Assembly: GCF_018388445.1 (NCBI RefSeq)
Contig: NZ_CP074405.1
Location: 1,922,001-1,986,000, forward strand
Length of the DNA: 64,000 nt
Direction: 5' to 3'
Origin: Cellulomonas wangleii
Lineage (GTDB): Bacteria > Actinomycetota > Actinomycetes > Actinomycetales > Cellulomonadaceae
A program made the translations under genes and the position numbers. The notes beneath the pieces are model-generated. The model had not been told where the DNA came from, ran no database searches, and saw nothing but the letters and a program-made list of their open reading frames with translations. Shown one piece after another: positions 8,635 through 16,339 of the stretch; position 1 is the stretch's first letter, and each line of letters begins with the position of its first letter.

Positions 8635-8940
8635 ATGGATCTGACACCTCGTGAAAGGGAGAAGCTCTACGTGTACCAGGTGGCCCAGCTGGCCCGGCAA
8701 CGCCGCGAGCGAGGCACCAAGCTGAACGTCAGCGAGGTCCAGGCGCTGGTCTCGGAGGCGATCATCGAGGGCGCGCGTGACGGCAAGTCCGTCGCGGAGT
8801 GCATGGAGCTCGGCAAGCACGTCGTCGCCGAGTCCGACTGCATGCCCGGCGTCAGGGAGCGGGTCTCGCTGCTGCAGGTCGAGGCGACGTTCCCCGACGG
8901 CAGCAAGCTGGTCTCCTGTCACGACCCCGTGTCGGCCTGA
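8635..8940 (+). CDS. ureA: urease gamma subunit
   Basis: 101 residues, the standard length for a separate UreA. The N-terminus MDLTPREREKLYVY, the central LNVSEVQALVSEAIIEGARD and GVRERVSLLQVEATFPDG are the characteristic UreA blocks. The subunit assembles with UreB and UreC in the cytoplasm into the nickel enzyme that hydrolyses urea to ammonia and carbamate. ATG 8635 was chosen over an in-frame upstream start because it matches the family N-terminus; a weak AAGG lies about 9 bases upstream. It is followed after 2 bases by the CbiX-like gene, which separates it from ureB. Confidence 0.95.
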   Translation: MDLTPREREKLYVYQVAQLARQRRERGTKLNVSEVQALVSEAIIEGARDGKSVAECMELGKHVVAESDCMPGVRERVSLLQVEATFPDGSKLVSCHDPVSA

Positions 8941-8942
8941 GC

Positions 8943-9806
8943 ATGGCCGGCTCCCACGTCCGACCAGTGCTGGTCGGCGGGCACGAGAGCGCGCGGGGGG
9001 CCGACCTCGAGCGGCTCCGCGGTGCCCTGCCGGGCGCCGCCGTGTGCGCGCCGGGGCGCTCGCTGCAGGACGCGGTGCGGGCGGGCCTCGCGGCCGGCCC
9101 GGAGCCCGTCGTCGTCCTGCCGATGACGTGGGGGCGCGACCCGGTGATGGTCGCCGACACGGCGCGCACGCTGCGCTGGCTGGCCGCGGGGTCCGGCAGG
9201 GGGCGGATCGCGCTGGCGGACCAGTTCGGGACGGTCGACCACCTGGTGGCGCTGCTGCGGGCCGCGGCGACGCGAACCGCCGCACGGCACCCGGGGGCGG
9301 GTCTCGTGCTCGCCGCACCCGGGGCCGACCCGTTCGACGACGCGGAGCTCCACCGGGTGGCGCACCTCGTGCGGACGTTCGGGACGGGGCTGGAGATCGG
9401 TGTCGCGTGCGTCGTCACCGACGCCGACCTCGCCCGTGCGGTCCACCGCGTGCGCCTGCTCGGCGCGCAGGACGTCGTGGTCGTGCCGGCCGGCTTCGCC
9501 GCCGCGGCGCCCTCGGCGGACGCGCTCGACGGCGCCGCCTTCTTCGGCCCGCTGCTGTCGGACACCGCGCTGCTGCGGATCGTCCGGGAGCGTCTGGCCG
9601 CGGCGGAGCACGACCTGCAGCACGGTCACGACGGCATCGAGGACGGGCTCGAGGCCGACCACGGACACGGCTACGCGCACTCGCACGCCGGCCTGGAGGG
9701 GGCCGGCCACGAGCACCCGCACGGGCACGGACACCCGCACACCCACCCGCACCGCGCCGCACCCGTCGCTCCGGCGTCCGGTGCGCCCGCACCCGCCCGC
9801 GCCTGA
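8943..9806 (+). CDS. CbiX/SirB-like chelatase-family protein with histidine-rich tail inside the urease operon
   Basis: 287 residues. The first ~215 resemble the CbiX/SirB family (class II chelatases that insert Co, Fe or Ni into tetrapyrroles): a start strand ending in VLVGGHES, where H is the usual first metal ligand, and VVVLPMTWGRDPVMV where the second ligand His of the family (GxHvxxDIP region) would be but is missing. Residues ~222-272 hold 15 histidines in a run of GH, HPH and HGHG units, typical of nickel-storing tails. It lies 2 bases after ureA and 42 before ureB. The operon has no ureE. I infer a nickel-handling accessory protein rather than a sirohydrochlorin chelatase; a canonical chelatase is encoded at 28205. 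Confidence 0.75.
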   Translation: MAGSHVRPVLVGGHESARGADLERLRGALPGAAVCAPGRSLQDAVRAGLAAGPEPVVVLPMTWGRDPVMVADTARTLRWLAAGSGRGRIALADQFGTVDHLVALLRAAATRTAARHPGAGLVLAAPGADPFDDAELHRVAHLVRTFGTGLEIGVACVVTDADLARAVHRVRLLGAQDVVVVPAGFAAAAPSADALDGAAFFGPLLSDTALLRIVRERLAAAEHDLQHGHDGIEDGLEADHGHGYAHSHAGLEGAGHEHPHGHGHPHTHPHRAAPVAPASGAPAPARA

Positions 9807-9848
9807 CGCGGACACCCTCGAACCGACCACGGAACGTGAGGAACCACG

Positions 9849-10265
9849 ATGCTCGGCAGCCCGCAGTACCACCACAACGACCAGGACATCGAGATCAACG
9901 CGGGGCGCGAGAAGGTCACCCTCCTCGTGGCCAACACCGGCGACCGCGCCGTGCAGATCGGGTCGCACTTCCACTTCTTCGAGGTGAACCGCGCCCTGAG
10001 GTTCGACCGTGAGAAGGCGTACGGGATGCACCTGGACATCCCGGCCGGCAACGGCGTCCGGATCGAACCGGGCGACACCCGCGAGGTGACGCTCGTCGCG
10101 TACGGCGGCGGCCGCCGGGTCGTCGGGTTCAACAACCTCGTCGACGGGGGCCTCGACTCCCGCCAGACGCGTCTGGACGCGCTGCGTCGGCTCGCCGAGC
10201 GCGAGTTCGCGAACGGGACGCCGGAGCAGCCGGCAGCCGGCACGAAGCACGAGGGGGAGCACTGA
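9849..10265 (+). CDS. ureB: urease beta subunit
   Basis: 138 residues. Contains the UreB core: [31 protein letters not shown], and the block from [10 protein letters not shown] through RIEPGDT to VGFNNLVDG. The C-terminal ~30 residues extend past the core in a charged, low-complexity tail. UreB packs against UreC and completes the active-site entrance. The stop TGA shares a base with the ureC start (TGATG). A ribosome site GAGGAACC lies just before the ATG. Confidence 0.95.
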   Translation: MLGSPQYHHNDQDIEINAGREKVTLLVANTGDRAVQIGSHFHFFEVNRALRFDREKAYGMHLDIPAGNGVRIEPGDTREVTLVAYGGGRRVVGFNNLVDGGLDSRQTRLDALRRLAEREFANGTPEQPAAGTKHEGEH

Positions 10266-11989
10266 TGGCGATCATCCCGCGCAAGCAGTACACGGACCTG
10301 TACGGCCCCACGGTCGGGGACAAGGTCCATCTGGCCGACTCGAACCTCGTGATCGAGATCGAGCACGACTTCAGCGAAGGGCTCTACGGCGACGAGGTGG
10401 TCTACGGCGGCGGGAAGACCGCACGCGACGGCATGGCGGCCGACCCGCGCACCACCTCGGCGCAGGGCGTGCTGGACCTGGTCATCACCAACGCGATCAT
10501 CCTCGACCCCGTGCTCGGCGTCCTCAAGGGGGACATCGGCGTCAAGGACGGCAAGATCGCCGGTATCGGCAAGGCCGGGAACCCCAACCTCCAGAACGGT
10601 GTCGACCCCCGCCTGGTGGTCGGCCCGGGGACGGAGCTCCTCGCCGGTGAGCACCTGATCGCCACCGCGGGCGGCATCGACGCGCACGTGCACTACATCT
10701 CACCCCAGCAGGGGGACACGGCGATCTGCGGCGGCATCACCACGCTGTTCGGCGGGGGCACCGGCCCCACCGACGGCACGAACGGTGTCACCACCACACC
10801 CGGCGTCTGGAACCTGCACCGCATGCTCGAGGCGGCGGAGGACATGCCCGTCAGCATGGGCTTCTACGGCAAGGGCAACGGCTCGTTGCGCCCGGCGCTC
10901 GAGGAGCAGGTCGAGGCCGGGGCGGCCGCCCTGAAGGTCCACGAGGACTACGGGACGACCCCGGCGGCCCTGAGCAACGCCCTGTCCGTGGCGGACGACT
11001 ACGACGTCCAGATCACCGTGCACACGGACAGCCTCAACGAGGCGGGCTACGTCGAGGACACGATCTCCGCGATCGACGGCCGCACCATCCACACGTTCCA
11101 CACCGAGGGTGCGGGTGGCGGCCACGCGCCGGACATCATGAAGCTGGCCGGGCACCCGAACGTGCTGCCGTCGTCGACGAACCCGACGCTGCCCTACACC
11201 GTGAACTCCGTCGACGAGCTCCTCGACATGGTGATGGTCTGCCACCACCTGTCGCACGACGTCCCCGAGGACGTCGCGTTCGCGGACTCCCGCGTCCGTG
11301 CCGAGACGATCTCGGCCGAGACCGTGCTGCACGACGAGGGCGTCATCTCGATGTTCTCGTCGGACTCCCAGGCGATGGGCCGGATCGGCGAGTCCTTCAC
11401 GCGGGCGTTCCAGACCGCCCACCACAACAAGGACAAGCGCGGCAAGCTGCCGCAGGACGCCGAGGGCAACGACAACTTCCGTGTGCTGCGGTACCTCGCC
11501 AAGATCACGATCAACCCGGCGATCACGTGCGGCATCTCCGACTACGTCGGGTCCCTCGAGGTCGGCAAGATCGCCGACATCGTGCTGTGGCCGGTCGGGT
11601 CGTTCGCGGCCAAGCCGAAGATGGTCCTGCAGGGTGGCCTCGTCAAGTGGGCCGTCATGGGGGAGCCGAACGCCTCGCTGCCGACGCCGCAGCCGGTCTT
11701 CTACCGGCCGATGTTCGGGTCGTTCGGCAGGGCGCAGCAGAGCACCCGGGTGACGTACATGTCGCAGGCGGCCGTCGAGGCCGGTGTCCCGGACAAGCTG
11801 GGCCTGGAGAGCACGGTGCTGCCGGTGCGCCGCACCCGCCAGCTCGGCAAGGGCCACATGGTGCGCAACGGCTCCCTGCCCGTCGTCGACGTGGACCCCG
11901 AGACGTACAAGGTGACGCTCGACGGGGAGCCGGCCCACATCGAACCGGCGCAGACGCTGCCCATGACCCAGCTCTTCTTCCTGGCCTGA
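10265..11989 (+). CDS. ureC: urease alpha subunit (catalytic)
   Basis: 574 residues, full length. All nickel-centre residues are visible: H141 and H143 (DAHVHY), the carbamylated lysine K224 (LKVHED), H253 (VHTDS), H279 (FHTEG) and D367 (SSDSQAMGR); the mobile-flap pair C326-H327 (MVCHHL) is intact. The enzyme hydrolyses urea to ammonia and carbamate in the cytoplasm and should be active if nickel delivery works. It is translationally coupled to ureB and followed after 8 bases by ureF; the ureE gene that often lies here is absent. Confidence 0.98.
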   Translation: MAIIPRKQYTDLYGPTVGDKVHLADSNLVIEIEHDFSEGLYGDEVVYGGGKTARDGMAADPRTTSAQGVLDLVITNAIILDPVLGVLKGDIGVKDGKIAGIGKAGNPNLQNGVDPRLVVGPGTELLAGEHLIATAGGIDAHVHYISPQQGDTAICGGITTLFGGGTGPTDGTNGVTTTPGVWNLHRMLEAAEDMPVSMGFYGKGNGSLRPALEEQVEAGAAALKVHEDYGTTPAALSNALSVADDYDVQITVHTDSLNEAGYVEDTISAIDGRTIHTFHTEGAGGGHAPDIMKLAGHPNVLPSSTNPTLPYTVNSVDELLDMVMVCHHLSHDVPEDVAFADSRVRAETISAETVLHDEGVISMFSSDSQAMGRIGESFTRAFQTAHHNKDKRGKLPQDAEGNDNFRVLRYLAKITINPAITCGISDYVGSLEVGKIADIVLWPVGSFAAKPKMVLQGGLVKWAVMGEPNASLPTPQPVFYRPMFGSFGRAQQSTRVTYMSQAAVEAGVPDKLGLESTVLPVRRTRQLGKGHMVRNGSLPVVDVDPETYKVTLDGEPAHIEPAQTLPMTQLFFLA

Positions 11990-11997
11990 GGAGCACG

Positions 11998-12690
11998 GTG
12001 GCGACCGACGTCCGGGCGCTGCTCATGAGCCTGCAGCTGTCCGACTCCGCGTTCCCGAGCGGCTTCTACACGATGTCGCACGGTCTCGAGGGGTTCAGCC
12101 AGGCGCGGCTGGTCGACCACGGGGGGGTGGTCGGCCTGCTGCGCGGGCTGCTGCTGCACGGGGTGGGCCCGGGCGACGCGACAGCGCTCGCCCGGGCCCA
12201 CGAGGCCGCGACCGCGGGCGACTGGGAGCAGGTGCACCGGGTCGACCGTCTGCTGTTCGCGTCCAAGCTCAACGCCGAGATGCGCCGGGCGTCCGTGCGC
12301 AGCGGGCACCAGCTGACGGACGTGGCGGGGGTCGCGGTCGGTGGTCCGGTGATCGGGACGTGGGCGCACGCGATCGCGGCGAAGGAGTCGCCGGGGTGCC
12401 AGCCGGTCGCCACCGCGGTGGTCTACGCGGCGACGGGTGTCGAGACGACCGCGGCGGTCGCGTCCGACCTCGCGGCGTTCGCGATGAGCGTGCTGGGGGC
12501 CGCGCTGCGCCTGCGGCTCGCAGACCACCGCGAGGTCCAGGTGGCGCTGCACGCACTGGCGCCGGTGATCGAGCAGGCGGCCGACGAGGCGGTCGCCCGT
12601 GACCTCGACGACATGGGTGGCTGCGTCCCCCTGGCGGACGTGATGTCGGCGCAGCACGAGCGTGCCGAGGCGCGCCTGTTCGCGAGCTGA
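11998..12690 (+). CDS. ureF: urease accessory protein UreF
   Basis: 230-residue, mostly helical protein. Family marks are LQLSDSAFPSGFYTMSHGLE near the N-terminus and SKLNAEMRRASVRSGHQL in the middle. UreF bridges UreD and UreG on apo-urease and acts on the UreG GTPase cycle during nickel insertion. GTG 11998 lies 8 bases after the ureC stop with GAGGAG overlapping the ureC stop as ribosome site. A 37-base gap precedes ureG. Confidence 0.92.
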   Translation: MATDVRALLMSLQLSDSAFPSGFYTMSHGLEGFSQARLVDHGGVVGLLRGLLLHGVGPGDATALARAHEAATAGDWEQVHRVDRLLFASKLNAEMRRASVRSGHQLTDVAGVAVGGPVIGTWAHAIAAKESPGCQPVATAVVYAATGVETTAAVASDLAAFAMSVLGAALRLRLADHREVQVALHALAPVIEQAADEAVARDLDDMGGCVPLADVMSAQHERAEARLFAS

Positions 12691-12727
12691 CGACGTGCCG
12701 GCGGATGCCGGCAGGACGGAGACGAGG

Positions 12728-13363
12728 ATGAACGAGAACGTGTTGCGGGTCGGCATCGGTGGCCCGGTGGGCTCCGGAAAGACCGCCCTGACCGAGGCGC
12801 TGGTGCCCCGGCTGATCGCCGTGGGCCGGCGCCCGGCCGTGATCACCAACGACATCTACACGCAGGAGGACGCGCACCACGTGCGGCGCGAGCTCGCGGG
12901 CGTGCTCGACCCCGAGCGCGTGGTCGGCGTCGAGACCGGCGCGTGCCCGCACACCGCGGTGCGCGACGACCCGACGATGAACCTGGCGGCCGGTGCCGAG
13001 ATGCTCGAGCGGTTCCCGGACGTCGACACGCTGCTGTACGAGTCGGGCGGCGACAACCTCACGCTCACGTTCTCCCCGGCGCTCGTGGACGTGTTCGTCT
13101 TCGTCCTCGACACCTCGGAGGGCGAGAAGATGCCGCGCAAGCGGGGGCCGGGCATCACGGACTCCGACATCCTCGTCATCAACAAGATCGACATCGCGCA
13201 GTACGTCCGCACCGACCTGGGCGTCATGGAGTCCGACGCCTACCGGGTCCGCGACGGCAAGCCGGTCGTGCTGACCAACTCGCTCACCGGCGAGGGCGTC
13301 GACGTCCTGCAGGACCAGATCCTGGCCATGTGGGACGAGCGCAGCCGCGCCCTGGTGCCGTGA
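12728..13363 (+). CDS. ureG: urease accessory GTPase UreG
   Basis: 211 residues. The P-loop is G12-T19 (GPVGSGKT), the metal-binding CPH motif is C73-P74-H75, then ESGGDNL and the base-recognition NKID. UreG dimerises on GTP and nickel binding through the CPH motifs and passes nickel to UreDF-urease. The N-terminus lacks the His-rich stretch some UreG proteins carry, so nickel storage must be elsewhere; the CbiX-like protein is the obvious candidate. ATG 12728 has GGACGGAGACGAGG upstream. The stop overlaps the ureD GTG. Confidence 0.96.
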   Translation: MNENVLRVGIGGPVGSGKTALTEALVPRLIAVGRRPAVITNDIYTQEDAHHVRRELAGVLDPERVVGVETGACPHTAVRDDPTMNLAAGAEMLERFPDVDTLLYESGGDNLTLTFSPALVDVFVFVLDTSEGEKMPRKRGPGITDSDILVINKIDIAQYVRTDLGVMESDAYRVRDGKPVVLTNSLTGEGVDVLQDQILAMWDERSRALVP

Positions 13364-14397
13364 GCGCAGACCTCGCTGCCCAGCCGGCCACGCCCGCCGT
13401 CCCGACGCGCCCGCGGGCGCGTCGGGACGAGGGTGTGCCCCCCGGCGGGCCGGTGCCGGCGTACGGGGGCCACCACCTGCAGCCGGCGTACTACGAGCCG
13501 CGGCGCGTGCCCCGGGAGGTCGCCCGTTTCGCCGGCGTGCCCACCATGCTGCCCACGGGCAGCCCGGGCAAGGTCGGCATCCTCGACCTGGAGTTCGCTC
13601 TCACCGGCCACGGCACCGAGCTGGTGGAGCACTACCAGAAGTCGCCGCTGCAGATCATGCGCCCGCTCTACTACGACCCGCAGCGTCCCGACATGCCGTA
13701 CCTCTACCTCATGTCCACCGGCGCGGGCGTGCTGCAGGGGGACCGGCTGCGGACCGACCTGCGGTTCGGGCCCGGCACCAGCGCCTACGTCACGACCACG
13801 GCGTACACGCGGGTGCTGCGCATGGAGGCCGACTACGCGGTGGCGCTCACGACCGTCGAGGTCGGCGAGGACGCGTACGTCGAGTACCTGCCGGAGCCGG
13901 TCGTCATGTTCCTCGACGCACGCCTCTACCAGAGCACCCGGCTGATCGTCGCGGAGTCGGGGACGCTCATCGCCGGTGAGACCCTGCTGGCCGGGCGGCT
14001 GGCCCGCGGCGAGCGCCACCGGTACGCGGCGCTGGCCTCCGACGTCGAGATCCGCCGTCCGGACGGGACCGTGCTGGCGCTCGACCGGGTACGCCTGACG
14101 CCGCAGGACGGCGGGACCGGCGGCCTGGCGGTGCTCGCCGACCACGACGTGCTGGGCATGCTCTACGTCGTCACGCCGCTGGCGACGGCCCGCGAGCTCG
14201 CCGACCTGCTGCACGCCGAGCTCGCCGACGCGCCCGACGTCCTGCTGGGCGTCAGCGCCCTGCCCGGCGACGTCGGCGCCTGGGTCCGGATCGTCGGCGA
14301 CGCGACGGCGCCCGTCACGCACGCGACGGCGCGCGCGTGGCGGGCGCTGCGGCTGCACCTGACCGGTGCGCCCGCGCCGCTGGTGCGCAAGACCTGA
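13360..14397 (+). CDS. ureD: urease accessory protein UreD
   Basis: 345 residues. After a variable ~60-residue Pro-rich N-terminus the family core appears: GKVGILDLEFALTGHGTELV, QKSPLQIMRPLYYDP, STGAGVLQGDRL, TTTAYTRVLRMEADYA and YVEYLPEPVVMFLDA. UreD (UreH) is the scaffold that binds apo-urease and channels nickel from UreG. GTG 13360 overlaps the ureG stop by 4 bases. A perfect hairpin 3 bases after the stop separates it from the transporter. Confidence 0.94.
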   Translation: MSADLAAQPATPAVPTRPRARRDEGVPPGGPVPAYGGHHLQPAYYEPRRVPREVARFAGVPTMLPTGSPGKVGILDLEFALTGHGTELVEHYQKSPLQIMRPLYYDPQRPDMPYLYLMSTGAGVLQGDRLRTDLRFGPGTSAYVTTTAYTRVLRMEADYAVALTTVEVGEDAYVEYLPEPVVMFLDARLYQSTRLIVAESGTLIAGETLLAGRLARGERHRYAALASDVEIRRPDGTVLALDRVRLTPQDGGTGGLAVLADHDVLGMLYVVTPLATARELADLLHAELADAPDVLLGVSALPGDVGAWVRIVGDATAPVTHATARAWRALRLHLTGAPAPLVRKT

Positions 14398-14400
14398 GCC

Positions 14401-14420
14401 GGACGGGCCCCGGCCCGTCC
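14401..14420 (+). terminator. hairpin between ureD and urea transporter
   Basis: GGACGGGCC and GGCCCGTCC form a perfect inverted repeat with a 2-base centre. No T-run follows, so it is more likely an attenuator or mRNA-stabilising hairpin than a full terminator. Confidence 0.4.
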
Positions 14421-14453
14421 ACGTCCCACCCGACCGCACGTCAGGAGAGCGTC

Positions 14454-15380
14454 ATGGCAGCAACGACGTCGCCGAACATGTCCTCGAGGGCCGGCTCCGC
14501 GCTGGACCCCCGCGCGCTCGCGGACGGGCTGTCGCAGATCTTCTTCCAGCGCAACGTGTGGACGGGCCTGCTCATCCTGGCCGCGTTCGTCGTCGCGGAC
14601 TGGCGCATGGCGCTGCTCGTCGTCATCGGCACGATCGCCGGGACGCTCACCGGGGCGCTCATCGGGGCGGACGACGTGCCGCTGGGCATGCAGGGCTTCT
14701 GCGGCGCGCTGCTGGGCGCCGCCGTCTACACGGCGCTGGGCAGCCAGGGCTGGGCCTACCCGATCGCGTTCGTCGGCGGCATCGCGTGCGCGTTCGTCAC
14801 CTGGTTCTTCGTGCGTCTGTTCGCCAGCCAGCCCTTGAAGCGGTTCGCGCTGCCCGCGACGACGGCACCGTTCTGCGTCGTCGCCGGGGTCATGCACGCG
14901 ACGACCGCGAGCCTGCAGGAGCGCTCGCCCGCCGTGCACGTCACCGACGGCACCGTGGGCACGTACCTGCGCTCGCTGCTCACGAACGTCTCCGAGGTCG
15001 TCCTGGTGAGCAGCGTGTGGGCCGGCGCGCTGATCCTGCTGGGCCTGTTCATCGCCTCGTGGAAGGTGGGGCTCGCGGCCGTGATGGGCAGCGTCGTGGG
15101 CAGCCTGTGCGCGTTCGCGCTGGGGTGGTCCGAGTCGGACATCGGCGAGGGCCTGGCCGGCTACTCCGGGGTCCTGACCGCGATCGCGCTGTCGGTCGTG
15201 TTCCTGCGCAGCAGCGCCGCGTCCTGGATCTACGCCGCCGTCGGCACGGTGGTGACCGCCGTGGTGACCCTGGCGCTGAACGACGCGACCGACGCCCCGC
15301 ACTACACGTGGCCCTACATCCTCACGACGTGGGTGTTCCTGATCATCGCGTCGGCCGTCCCCGCCCTGCGGCGGCCATGA
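14454..15380 (+). CDS. urea transporter (UT family)
   Basis: 308-residue membrane protein with about 10 hydrophobic segments in two similar halves, as in the UT/Yut channel fold. Each half carries the family-like stretch: GLSQIFFQRNVWTGLLIL then MQGFCGALLGAAVY early, and GEGLAGYSGVLTAIALS late. It should let urea enter down its gradient. ATG 14454 has TCAGGAGAG upstream. Its position directly after ureD fits urea uptake feeding urease. Its stop codon overlaps the next gene (ATGA), which couples it to the pseudo-ATPase/YhgE/FUSC cassette. Confidence 0.88.
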   Translation: MAATTSPNMSSRAGSALDPRALADGLSQIFFQRNVWTGLLILAAFVVADWRMALLVVIGTIAGTLTGALIGADDVPLGMQGFCGALLGAAVYTALGSQGWAYPIAFVGGIACAFVTWFFVRLFASQPLKRFALPATTAPFCVVAGVMHATTASLQERSPAVHVTDGTVGTYLRSLLTNVSEVVLVSSVWAGALILLGLFIASWKVGLAAVMGSVVGSLCAFALGWSESDIGEGLAGYSGVLTAIALSVVFLRSSAASWIYAAVGTVVTAVVTLALNDATDAPHYTWPYILTTWVFLIIASAVPALRRP

Positions 15381-16339
15381 CGGTCGACGCGCCGCGGCCG
15401 CCCGCCGGGCGGGTCGCTCGCCGCGCCCGCCGGGACGCCGTCCGGCACCCGCCGCCCCCCACAGCGGGCCCGGTGCGGCTGACGCTGGACGACGTGCACG
15501 TCACCGGCCGGCACGGGCCCATGCTCGACCTGCCCGGCCTGACCTTCGGCACAGGGGAGTGCGTGCTGCTGGCGGGTGATCCGGGGGAGGGCCACACGGC
15601 GCTCGCGCTGGTCGCGACCGGTCGGCTCTCCCCGCACACCGGGACCGTCACGCTGACGACGGCCGACGGCGCCAGCACCACGACGCCCGCGGCGCTGCGC
15701 GCGCTGACCGCTGTGGTGGACCTGCCCGAGGTCTCCGAGCCGGACGACGTGCTGACGGTCGGCACCGTCGTGGCCGAGGAGCTCGCGCTCGCGCGTCGGC
15801 CCAGCAGCGCCCGCGCTGCGCGCGAGTGGCTCGCGGACCACGACATGGCCGACCGGCTCGGGACGCGCGTGGCCGAGCTGGACGGGCCGCGGCGCACCGC
15901 GCTGCTGACCTCCCTGGCGTCCGAGCGGCCGGGCGTGCGGCTGCTGGTGCTGACGCTGCCCGACCGTCACGGCGGCGACCCGTCGGGCTGGTGGGCGATC
16001 GCGCAGGCGTTCGCCGCCCGCGGCCTCGGGGTGCTGGTGCAGTGCACGCGGGCGTCGGCGAACCACCTCGGCGTACCCGTGGCCGGCACCCGGGGCGACG
16101 CGGCGGGACGGGCCGCCCACGTCGAGGTGACACGCACGGCGCCCGGCGTGCGGCGGACGGCGGACGACGTGACGACAGGGGAGCTGCCCGCCGTGGGCGG
16201 CACGCCCGACGACGCGGTCGACGGCACGCCTGACGACCCGCCTGACGACCCGCCTGACGACCCGCCCGACGACCCGCCCGACGACCCGCCCGACGACCGA
16301 CCCGACGACCCGCCGCCGGGAGAGGGGCGTGCGTCGTGA
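15377..16339 (+). CDS. degenerate ABC-type ATPase with Pro-Asp repeat tail
   Basis: 320 residues. Residues ~32-230 keep the layout of an ABC nucleotide-binding domain, but every catalytic motif is altered: the Walker A is GDPGEGHT (67-74), with His73 in place of the essential Lys; the signature site reads LDGPR instead of LSGGQ; the Walker B reads LLVLTLPD (189-196), lacking the Asp-Glu pair. ATP hydrolysis is therefore unlikely. Residues ~276-313 are a TPDDPPDD repeat. The start overlaps the transporter stop (ATGA) and its stop overlaps the YhgE/Pip gene (GTGA). I infer a regulatory or scaffolding partner of the YhgE protein. The fold call rests on motif spacing only. Confidence 0.7.
   Translation: MTVDAPRPPAGRVARRARRDAVRHPPPPTAGPVRLTLDDVHVTGRHGPMLDLPGLTFGTGECVLLAGDPGEGHTALALVATGRLSPHTGTVTLTTADGASTTTPAALRALTAVVDLPEVSEPDDVLTVGTVVAEELALARRPSSARAAREWLADHDMADRLGTRVAELDGPRRTALLTSLASERPGVRLLVLTLPDRHGGDPSGWWAIAQAFAARGLGVLVQCTRASANHLGVPVAGTRGDAAGRAAHVEVTRTAPGVRRTADDVTTGELPAVGGTPDDAVDGTPDDPPDDPPDDPPDDPPDDPPDDRPDDPPPGEGRAS
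16229..16312 (+). repeat. seven tandem 12-base units encoding Pro-Asp-Asp-Pro
   Basis: Units of CCTGACGACCCG (three copies) then CCCGACGACCCG (four, one with a final A) run without gaps inside the pseudo-ATPase gene. Copy number is a multiple of codons, so expansion or contraction keeps the frame. The neighbouring copies are nearly identical, which points to recent slippage. Confidence 0.85.

Noticed and set aside
16229..16312. Possible CRISPR-like array
   Set aside because: Units are 12 bases, contiguous, coding and without spacers; it is a coding tandem repeat.
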